This document shows positions 56,301 to 64,000 of a DNA stretch of 64,000 bases, one piece after another. The notes under the pieces were generated by a model that made no database searches, was not told where the DNA came from, and saw only the letters and a list, made by a program, of their open reading frames with translations. The stretch covers positions 60,144,333 to 60,208,332 of the forward strand of contig NC_079312.1 in assembly GCF_029931775.1 (NCBI RefSeq), given 5' to 3'. Positions within the stretch are counted from its first letter, which is position 1. Every line of letters starts with the position of its first letter. The position numbers and the translations under genes were made by a program. This DNA is from Euleptes europaea (lineage: Eukaryota; Chordata; Lepidosauria; Squamata; Sphaerodactylidae).

Positions 56301-59300
56301 TAGTTTCGTAAACAACATCAGGATTTTCATCAGACTTCACCTCCATGGACCCAAGGAATCTCACAATAAATAACTGATGAAGGATAGAATCTATAACAAA
56401 CATACATGAAAAAAATAGTATAAATTACTTCTGGACTTTCTGGTAGAATCTTGCTTGTCACATGTCTAATTGAATGTTCATGTGATGCAAGCCATATTCA
56501 CAACCACAAGACATTCTCCAAACCTTTCTACACTTTATTAAAAATCCATTTACTAGAAGTCTAAAACAGTTCTAAGTTGTAAAGTTTTGCACCAATATAT
56601 TTGAAAGTAGTGCCCTCAAGAAGGTATTTGAACCTGGGTCTCCTCCGTTCTAGTTTAACTACTACACAACACTATGTCACTCTGAAATATTTACCATTTT
56701 CCCTTACTGCTGCCCCATTCCTTTCACTGAACTGCTGTAAAGACTTTCGTGGAAAATGATCTTATCTGTGTGCAATTAGCCTGCACAACAATATAAACTG
56801 AATCTCTGATAAATTCAAGCCTAACCAGGCACCAATTGTAGCAGCTAAATCTGAAATGATTGCTTAAGGCAACGCAAGGATGATAAAGACATCCATCTTC
56901 TAATCCGTCATTAAATCAAATCTCTAAAGCAAATGTACACAAGCAATGGCTTAAAATGTGAGTCAGATGGATCTAGGAAAAGAGCAACAGTTCCTAGGGA
57001 GGCCTGAGCTTCACTCCGGTCCTTCCAGTTAGTGTGTTGCCAGTACAGCAGGAATGAGCCCAATGTTATCAACTCAAACAAAATCAAGCCACACGAGGAG
57101 CCCAAGGGCCCAATAACAATAAGCTGGGGTTAGCTCAGTGGTTCCCAACCTATGGGTTACGACCCCCGTCGCCACGTTATTTTTACTTGTAATTATTTTT
57201 ATTTTTCCGGTGGAGGAGGGAGTGGCAGGCAGGCAGCGGAGCAGAGCGGCCAGGCGCACCTGTCGGTCGGTGGATCGCAGGGCTGCCGGTCCCGCCGCGC
57301 GCTGGAGCTCTCGGGGCGCGCCCAGCCGACGGAGTGGACGCCCCCCATGCCCCTTCTGCCACCGGGGCCACTTCCTCCCACTGCCCGGGGCCACCTGCGG
57401 GCTGCTGCAGCTGCTGGGGGCGTCGGGAAAGGGTGGGGAGGGGGCGTCCTGCCCCTTGGGCCCCCAGCAGCTCTTCGATGCACTCTACGTGGCCGGCGTG
57501 GAGGCGCATGGGCAGGGGGACTTCGCCGCCGTCGTGCGCTGCCTGGAGCGCGCCCTCGCCGCCCACCGCCTGCCTGGGGACCTGCCCTTTGCTGCTGCCA
57601 TCCTCCGCCGGGCGCACTGCCTGCGCGCCTGCCAACGCCGCGCCCGCCTCGGCCCCGACTCCCTGCAAGCTGCCAGCCAGGAGGTCTGCGCCGAATTCCA
57701 GCGACGCCAGCCCTACAGCTACCTCCAGAGGGGCTACATCCAGGTAAGGGCAACCCCCAGCGCACCCCCTCCCGCAGCCACCCCACCCCCTACACCAAGT
57801 AAGCATGACATCTGGGAGAAACTGATGTAGTCCCCATCTGGAGACTCCAGCTGCCCCCCCATGCACTCAGGGATTGTGCAGAGGACCAACAACAGGTGGC
57901 AGCCCCTTCCTGGTTCACAATCCCCTTCCTTTCTTTATCCATCCCATTTATCTGTTTGCTCGTTTGTTTACCTGCAGCCTTTCATAGAATCACAGAGTTG
58001 GAAGGGACCATCAGGGTCATCTAGTCCAACCCCCTGAACAATGCAGGAAATTCACAACTACCTCCCCCACACACACCCCCAATAACCCCTACTCCATGCC
58101 CAGAAGAGGGCCACGATGCCCTCCCTCTCATGAACTGTCTAATCATATTCTGAAAAATCTATTTTAATGTGTTTTCTTTATCCTATTGAAAATGTCATTT
58201 TATGGCTTTATGCAAATGTGGCGGGGGTCGCAGGTTACTTGGCAATTGTAAAAAGGGGTCGCGACTCGAAAAAGGTTGCGAACCACTGGGTTAGCTGGTT
58301 CACTTGAACATTGCCTATCCGTTCTAGAGAATCTGTGGCTTACCACTCTTTTACAATGTTCTGCATTCCTTACAACACTACTGACAAAAGTTTCAGACTA
58401 CCTTGAGGACTAAAGCACTTACTCCCATTATTTCCTTGTCCCAGCACAAGGACAGGCATCACCAGCTAAATATTCTGTTGCACTACACCATTCACTTGCC
58501 TTGGGAAAGCCCACAGGATTAAAAAAACAACAACCCCGAAATCCCTTGCCACAGAGGGAATATATGATCATGTACCTAGGTAAATCATTTCATACTGAAA
58601 CTTTAGTTGGTACACATGTGCCCTTTTCACTCTTCTCAGCTGAACTGTTTTGTAAATTTTTAAATTCAGAACTTGTTGTTTCAAATGAACACACCACTCT
58701 TTAAAGACAGATTCGCATATTAAATGTATTTTGGATTTAACTGAAATTCTGCTTTACCTTCTGTTTCTGATTTAAGCCCTCCAGATTCTCCAAAAGGGTT
58801 TGTACGCCTGTCAAAAACAACCCCAAAATACTGTATCAGAAATCAGTGTATATATAAGAAGTCACCAATAATCTGTGTGCAAGCAAACAAAATCTCAAGA
58901 TGGTAGATTTCAAAAGGTTCACAACAATAAGCTTCAGAATACAGCATCATTGGAGATGGTTTATACATCAGCAACAAACAAGTGGAAGGACAACCCCCCA
59001 GCACTGTTCTACTTGAAGATTGCATTCAAACCATTTGACGTAGTGTTCTAAAACTGTTAAATTAATTGGCTATCAATATTAATCAAGAGAAACATGGCTA
59101 TATCTGGCTCTCAAATATAATTATTCTTCAAATTATACGCAAGTGAAAATACTCTAGGCTTCCAGTCTTAGAGGCAAAGGAAAGGCTTTACCAAAACGGA
59201 AGGGGGGAGGGAGGTAAACTCAATGATGCATAGAAAGAGGACATGAAGAATTTTTTTAATATGAGGTAATCCATTTGTAATATAGAGAAAAGGAAATCCA

Positions 59301-62300
59301 AGGCACATACTATCTTTATCTGAAAAGAAGATGAGCCTGAATGTAAGACAACCCCCCTCCCAGGTTATCTACAAAACTTGATTATTGCACATACCTGTAG
59401 CCTGTATTTTAATGTAAAACTACCGTCTATTTTTTCTGGAGGCACTCCTGGGGGGGGGGGACTGATCTTCCTTTCACGTAAATAGATAATTTGTAACAAA
59501 TGACAAGAAATGTGCAAATCCTAATGTGAGATTATTTAAGCATGAACTCCATGAGGAATAAATCACCAACCTCACCTAAATTGCACTACAAATATATTTA
59601 AAAACAATTACGCAGGGAACGTCAAAATATCTGTACCCTAGTCCAACAATCCAATTACTATGATGAATTTAATCTGAGATAGTGCATTTGGGTGTTGGGG
59701 TGTTTTCTGATTAGAGTTTACAAAAACCATTCAGTCTTACTTTCTGAATACATCTGTTCAGTGAAGTTAGACTTATCCAAAAAGTCTCTCTCTCATGGTC
59801 ATTAAACCTTCACGAGAACTGTGCTAGAAAATCCTCACTCCATGCCTGGTCAACTCCACCAAAAGCTGCCCCATACTGCAAAGCTCAGCAGTAGCCTTTC
59901 CAATTGAGGCTGATCATGACTCCCCAGGACACAGCTCAAGAAACATCCAGAGTCAAGCAAATTTCTGCTATGGCCATTCCACCTTGGTACCAGTGCACCC
60001 AAGCATCACCCGAACGGCTACATCACAGACACTCATGGTGAGAGACCCCCATGCTGCTTCTACTACTAACACTTCTGCCAGATTAGCTCTTCTTTGCTTT
60101 GGCTCAGAGAAGTACAATGGAGCCATCTCAGTCTCAGCTGACAATCGTTTTCTGTCTGGGTCAGTTTTCAGCAGTCTGTCATCTGCAGTGTCAACAAAGC
60201 AAAGCAAGCAGCGGCTCTCCTCATGCCGTCAATTCTGTTCAAACTAGAAGTGTCTGCACAGCTGTAGGCCACGTAGTATGACTTCCCGCAATCCACATTG
60301 TGATGCAGCCTGTCCCATTAGAACCTGGATGTTCCTTCCCTACCAATCTTCCTCTATCCCACATTAAGGCTTGTTTTCACATTGCAACAAACTGGCTCGT
60401 GCCCACTGCTAGATCAATCTACACTGTTTTATAAAGCTCCCGCCAAACATCTTTTGCGTGATGTAGTCAGATTATACTTTCATTTATGGGGGGCAAAAAA
60501 GTCTAATGCTATAAATATCCTCACACACAAATATTTTACTTTTAAACATTTATTTTTGAACAAGATTGAATCTGAAGAGGGGGGATACTTCATACAATTG
60601 CTTGTTTTTATCTTCCTATCAGATATCACTCCAGAAGCCTAGATCATTTTCACTCACCTTTTTTAGCTTAGGAAGAGAGTCATCAGTATGCCATCACCAC
60701 CTGGAAGCAGGGCTATCACATTTCTCTTGAGCTTCCAAGAGGAAATACCCAAGGTGCTGGGCAAGCAAGCAATAGGAAAGGAAAATATACTTTTTAAAAA
60801 ACAAATTTTTTGAAGATTAAACAGGATGAAAAAAAATGATGAAAGGAATGAGGCAGTGCACACAGAAGCTGAAATGCCTGAAATTTACACAATTGTGTAA
60901 GGTTTTGCTTCTCTTCCCTCGTATGATCCCATGCAGGCAAAATTCTTGTGCACCCTTAGCCGTAGTACTCAGGGCTATGGCTTTCCTCTGCCAGCCTGCC
61001 CGTTTCCATGCAAGAATTCTACCCACTGTCTCAAACACAGATAAAAGCTATATCAATGCCAAGTTTAAAAGTGGTTCACACTAGCCGGGGCTCATTTTTA
61101 ACCAGGGTTTGAATCATTTCTCAACATTTTGCAGGGTTGCCAGTTCCTGATGGAAAGTTCCTGGAGATCTGGGGATGGAGCCAAGAAGGGTATTGGGAGG
61201 GGTCTCAGCAGAGTACAGTGTAAGCAGTCGAACCCCTCCTTCTGCTAAGTGGTGACACGATAGCACAGGGGCCAAAGACTGGCATAAGAGCAAGACACAG
61301 CTCCCCACAAAATGGATGCCTCTCAAAGGATTTTGGGATCCAGCTTGTGTGCCAAGCCTGGGCAGGAAGTCAGTTGGCCGCTGAACCTTTCCCCTGGCCC
61401 TAAGGTGTGCCTAGCTGGACAATGGGACCAACTATTCTCCATTGTGTCACCCTAAGGTGATCAGCGCTCCAAGCAGACTATTACTTACCCTATCTGCACC
61501 CTTCTCAGCAATCAATCGGTATTCAAGAGAATAGCCCAGGCATTCTCTTGGGTCCTGACGACTCATCAAGCCTCTCCTACTCTTTAGTAGGAACCCCAGT
61601 AAAGCAATCAATTATTTGTTGCTGGCTTTTCTGCCAGCTTACCTCATACTGCCTCAGGACCCATTTTGGGGTATAAATATTGGTCCTTTGGCCATTCATA
61701 GTGTGTGTGTGTTCTGGATCCGTGCATGCAGCCTCACTTGCATGGGGGCTCTTCTTTTTGCTCCTGGAAACACTGGTGGTTTTCCTCTTCAGTGCTGCTT
61801 TCCCTGGACGTCCCTCCAAGACTAGTAACTATCACCCATCCCTGAAACCCTATCTAACTTCCTCCGTTTTCTCTTAGCCAGCTCTTGTATGCCTTGTGTG
61901 CATATGTTCATTGTTTAAATTATAGTTCGTTTTTATTATTTTATTCATTAATAAAAAAAATTTTTAATTATACAACCATCTGCTCCTTTGAGAATTTTCA
62001 CCCAGGATTATCCTGGTATACATAAAATCATAGAGTTGGAAGGGGCCATACAGGCCATCTGGTCCAACCCCCTGCTCAATGCAGGATCAGCCTAGAGCCT
62101 CCCTGACAAGTGTTTGTCCAGCCACTGCTTGAAGACTGCCAGAGAAGAGCAGCTCACCACCTCCCTAGGAACCGTATTCCACTGTGGAACTACTCTTACT
62201 GTAAAAAATTTTCCTAATATCCAGCTAGTACCTTTCCGCCCGTAATTTAAACCCATTATTGCGAGTCTTATCCTTTGCTTCCAACAGGAAAGGTTCCCTG

Positions 62301-63108
62301 CCCTCCTCTAAGTGACAGCCCTTCAAATACTTAAAAGAGAGCAATCATGTCCCCACCTCAACCTCCTCCAGACTAAACATTCCCAACCCCCCCCAGCCAT
62401 TCTGTCCACATCCTTTTTGAACTGAGGCCTCCAGAACTGCACACAATACATAGGTTAGAGATCCCAGTTACCCCCTCTTGCTCGCTGACTCCAGCTAATT
62501 CCCCCAACTTAAGTGGAGACTGCCTTCTCAGGGTAACAACCGTGCTATACAGGCCACCCTTCAAAGTAGCTATTTCCTCCAGAAGGGCTGGTCTGTGTCA
62601 CCTGGAGATCAGCTGTAATTCTGGGAGATCTCCAGACTCCACCTAAAGTTTTGGCAACTCTAAAACTTGGTAGTAAACCCTAGTTAAAAGTGAACTCTGC
62701 TTCTGGTCAGCCATGACAACTAGATGTATTGGATTATCTCTTAAAACATAATTAAGGCTGGCAGAGAGAGCAAGGGAAATTCTTGCCAAGGGAACCACTG
62801 AGAAGAGAGCATACGATCCAGCCTACATTCAGTCCTTGAATTGAAGGCATGTTATATTGTAGGATAGCATCACCAACTTTATGTTTTTTTTTTGTAACTG
62901 CAAACACTTTGTTGTTATACCCTACCTGCCTGACTGTCCTGAGGTTTTTGTCTGGCCAGGTGGATCTTCGCTCACAGGAGAAATGATGTCAAACTGTATC
63001 GGTGTGTCAGGCGCAACAAGTGAATCCAAGGAAAGTGCTGACAGAGATGCTGAATCCGATCCCAAAGACCCAGTGCTGCTAGTACGATTTGTGGAAGGAC
63101 GAGACTGT
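50400..63108 (-). CDS. APPL1: APPL1 endosomal adaptor, C-terminal part (8 exons, 5' part outside window)
   Basis: Exons in transcript order (all on -): 63108-62926, 58807-58758, 56390-56216, 56119-56083, 55267-55121, 54997-54947, 51600-51511, 50549-50400 (stop at 50402-50400). Phases agree throughout; 883 bases give 293 residues, the end of a protein of about 709. APPL1 is a BAR-PH-PTB adaptor on early endosomes that binds Rab5 and links adiponectin, insulin and other receptors to AKT signalling. The part here is the linker after the PH domain (SLDSLVAPDTPIQFDIISPV), the PTB domain (ILHQLFIVRFLGSMEVKS, TMRQILAARAIHNIFRMTES, THQENKRLFGFVLRTSSGR), then a charged helix (TSEKQKEIERVKEKQQKEL). The last residues SEA match the PDZ-binding tail known in APPL1. 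The BAR and PH domains lie outside. One species-specific stretch replaces the usual sequence inside the PTB (RPDSRPTS). Frame is intact. Confidence 0.95.
50669..50880 (+). mobile_element. tRNA-derived SINE
   Basis: Head GGCCATGCGGGTGGTAGCAC with box-B-like GGTTCTGATCCCACTC. Body CTAACCTACCTCACAGGGTT. It lies in the last APPL1 intron, against the gene. Confidence 0.75.
51690..51757. repeat. Dispersed repeat (TTAGTCTTTAAGGTGC module), short
   Basis: CTCATACCCTACCAGAAAAT, TTTGTTAGTCTTTAAGGTGC, TACTGGACTCTTGCCCTTTT. It lies in the APPL1 intron, 90 bases beyond exon 51600. Confidence 0.65.
52420..53310. other. CpG-island-like cargo of the hAT element, origin unknown
   Basis: About 900 bases are dominated by GGC/GCC/CCG words with frequent CG and an ATTGGCTCC (CCAAT-box-like) site near 52597. 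Long frames are open on both strands, which is expected at this base composition and not evidence of a gene. Its composition differs sharply from the AT-rich intron around it. A captured promoter or first exon is the likeliest origin (inference). Confidence 0.5.
53326..53920 (+). repeat. Long polypyrimidine (CTTT/CCTT) microsatellite tract
   Basis: Nearly 600 bases are almost purely C and T on +, mostly CTTT and CCTT units broken by CTGTCCTTCATT variants. It gives artificial open frames of Ser-Phe-Leu-Pro on + and Lys-Glu-Gly-Arg on -. It lies inside the GC-rich hAT. Confidence 0.95.
54065..54272. repeat. GTTGCCAACCTCC-type repeat nested in the GC-rich hAT
   Basis: AAGGTTGCCAACCTCCAGGT, ACAACTGATCTCCAGCCAAC, GGAGAAAATGGCCACTTTGG, CCTGGCAACCCTAG. 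It is the third layer of a nest: repeat inside hAT inside BovB. Confidence 0.8.
55618..55860 (-). mobile_element. tRNA-derived SINE, second family, head truncated
   Basis: Same words as 22746-23036 (GGTGACATCACATCCCGACG, CCAACCTCGGAAGGATGGAA), ending at AGGATTGAACTCAGG without the extreme head. It lies in an APPL1 intron. Confidence 0.8.
57462..57743 (+). pseudogene. Captured exon fragment of a prolyl 3-hydroxylase / CRTAP family gene
   Basis: The frame is open with no stop over this stretch. It reads LFDALYVAGVEAHGQGDF, VVRCLERALAAHR, ILRRAHCLRACQRRARLG, CAEFQRRQPYSYLQRGYIQ. These match the start of P3H proteins in order: the LLYAxGxxAYxxGDWxxAV repeat, RRAxCLxxC, and the FxxRxPYxYLQRAYYQ block that ends exon 1. 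A GTAAGG donor follows directly at 57744, as at the P3H exon 1/intron 1 junction, and the next bases look intronic. The region between AAHR and LPGD is shorter than in P3H proteins, losing the first Cys-containing part. P3H2 or P3H3 fits best from the YLQRxYxQ ending, but the exact parent is not certain. It is a partial copy inside a transposon, on the strand opposite to APPL1. Confidence 0.7.
57980..58145 (-). mobile_element. CR1 3' fragment inside the Pack-type hAT
   Basis: ATAGAATCACAGAGTTGGAA followed by CATCTAGTCCAACCCCCTGA is the complement of a CR1 3' end. It is nested in the hAT at 57136-58288, so it either inserted after the hAT or was captured with it. Confidence 0.75.
58808..62021. 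other. APPL1 intron DNA, little recognised
   Basis: Over 3 kb without exons. Only a MITE-like fragment near 61131 was recognised. A TATAAATA word at 61672 stands alone and is not supported as a promoter. Confidence 0.45.
61131..61205. repeat. GTTGCCAACCTCC-type repeat fragment
   Basis: CAGGGTTGCCAGTTCCTGAT, GTTCCTGGAGATCTGGGGAT, GGGAGGGGTCTCAGCAGAGT: one end of the family. It lies in an APPL1 intron. Confidence 0.55.
62022..62400 (-). mobile_element. CR1 LINE 3' end, reverse orientation
   Basis: On + it starts with AAAATCATAGAGTTGGAAGG and GGTCCAACCCCCTGCTCAAT, and ends with CTCCAGACTAAACATTCCCA. This is the complement of the CR1 3' end. It lies in the APPL1 intron between 58807 and 62926. 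Confidence 0.85.
62565..62662. repeat. GTTGCCAACCTCC-type repeat fragment
   Basis: AAAGTAGCTATTTCCTCCAG, CACCTGGAGATCAGCTGTAA, TTCTGGGAGATCTCCAGACT, TTTTGGCAACTC: the reverse arrangement of the family's end. Confidence 0.55.
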
Positions 63109-63391
63109 CTAAAAAATGAAGCAAAACCAGAAGAAAAGGTCTCAAATTATGCAGCATGTCAAGCATCAAGGAGGAAAAAAGCAGCATCAAAGTCATCACA
63201 ACATAAATCTACTGGGGGACTGACAATCTGAAACAATTTAGCTGCAGGAAATCCCACTTCAAGGAGTGGGATTCTCCCACAAAAACTGATTCAGGATCAC
63301 TGCATGATGAAGGCAAATCTTACTCTTTCTGGTAATTAAATGGACTTGTCACGGGGAAGGGGCAGGATTGTGAGGGAGGTTATTGTGGACA

Positions 63392-63705
63392 GGAGCCAGC
63401 GTGGTGTAGTGGTTAAGAGCAGTGGTTTGGAGTGGTGGACTCTGATCTGGAGAACTGGGTTTGATTCTCCACTCCTCCACGTGAGCAGCGGATGCTAATC
63501 TGGTAAACTGGGTTGGTTTCCCCACTCCTACACATGAAGCTAGCTGGGTGACCTTGGGCTAGTCACAGCTCTCTTAGAGCTCTCTCAGCCCTACCTACCT
63601 CACAGGGTGTCTGTTGTGGGGAGGGGAAGGGAAGGTGATTGTAAGCCGGTTTGATCCTTAAGTGGTAGAGAAAGCTGGCATATGAAAGAGCCAACTCTTC
63701 CACTC
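63392..63705 (+). mobile_element. tRNA-derived SINE
   Basis: GGAGCCAGCGTGGTGTAGTG, GGGTTTGATTCTCCACTCC, CACAGGGTGTCTGTTGTGGG, 3' end GAGCCAACTCTTCC. It lies in an APPL1 intron at the window edge. Confidence 0.85.
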
Positions 63706-64000
63706 TTCCAAGGAGCCTTCCAGCCTCCAACACTCCCTTCCTTCAGCCCTGGAACAGGCAAGGGTTTTGCGTGCCACCACTCTGGTTCTATGGCTTTATT
63801 GGGGAGTGTCCAGAGCACCTTCCCTGCTCCCACTAGGGAACTCTCTCTTTTGTTGAGGTGTGACCTGCTGTACAGCCAAGTATGAGGCGTAAAGGACCCA
63901 GGTATAATGAACAAAAAATATTTATTTATTAAACAAACACAATAACCATTAACTAAGAGAAGTTATGAAACTAGAGGGGAATTAACACAGGGTACACCAC

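Larger units (their letters stand above)
57136..58288. mobile_element. Pack-type hAT element carrying a P3H-like exon
   Basis: Ends CAGTGGTTCCCAACCT and AGGTTGCGAACCACTG are an imperfect hAT terminal inverted repeat. A perfect 8-bp duplication GGTTAGCT lies at 57128-57135 and 58289-58296. The subterminal GACCCCCGTCGCCA (57171 on) pairs with TGGCGGGGGTC at 58217-58227. The interior holds a GC-rich block with a prolyl 3-hydroxylase-like exon end (57462-57743) and a reverse CR1 3' fragment (about 57980-58145). There is no transposase. It lies in the APPL1 intron between exons 58807-58758 and 56390-56216. Confidence 0.88.

Noticed and set aside
57138-57461. The first 108 codons of the 230-codon frame in the P3H-carrying hAT
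   Set aside because: They begin in the transposon terminus and lack P3H similarity, apart from a possible Leu-rich signal-like stretch just before 57462. Only the later part is claimed.
61660-61690. A TATAAATA promoter-like word in the APPL1 intron
   Set aside because: An isolated AT-rich word with no first exon, CpG island or open frame of note downstream.
1-64000. CRISPR arrays, bacterial operons or phage-like systems
   Set aside because: Introns, SINEs and vertebrate gene content make the window clearly nuclear vertebrate. The regular repeats are transposon arrays and microsatellites without CRISPR spacer structure.

Overview
The window is vertebrate nuclear DNA, most likely from a squamate reptile and plausibly a gecko. 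The evidence is widely spaced exons with GT-AG introns, plus the repeat mix: a BovB LINE, CR1 LINEs, 5S-rRNA-headed SINEs with BovB-like tails, tRNA-headed SINEs, DIRS and Penelope retroelements, and several hAT families. The species is an inference from repeat types, not a proven identity.

Three host genes are present, in the order known from tetrapods (human 3p14.3). (1) The last twelve coding exons of DNAH12, an axonemal dynein heavy chain, lie on + from 480 to 20865. (2) All of ASB14, an ankyrin-repeat and SOCS-box protein, lies on + from 25849 to 45656 in eight firm exons plus one probable small exon at 28016-28075. (3) The last eight coding exons of APPL1, an endosomal BAR-PH-PTB adaptor, lie on - from 63108 down to 50400, probably followed by a long 3'UTR. 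ASB14 and APPL1 are tail to tail. The three genes share no obvious pathway; the context value is conserved synteny.

Almost everything else is mobile DNA in introns. DNAH12 introns carry a hAT-like element with internal inverted arrays (5039-7007), a DIRS fragment (7847-8304), CR1 3' ends (8925-10211), a palindromic MITE (11796-12099), two copies of one LINE family (one joined to a SINE-like module inside a single 16-bp target duplication), and a third hAT-like copy (17387-18244). ASB14 introns carry a second long hAT-like copy (28578-30268), a DIRS element with its whole terminal architecture (31171-36362), and an inverted Penelope-like insertion forming a long palindrome (43919-44848). APPL1 introns carry a BovB fragment split by a GC-rich hAT (52131-54729) and a second hAT (57136-58288).

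The most unusual feature is in that last hAT. Between typical hAT ends and a perfect 8-bp target duplication lies an open reading segment resembling the end of exon 1 of a prolyl 3-hydroxylase (P3H/CRTAP) gene, including its splice donor. This looks like a Pack-type hAT carrying a captured host exon.
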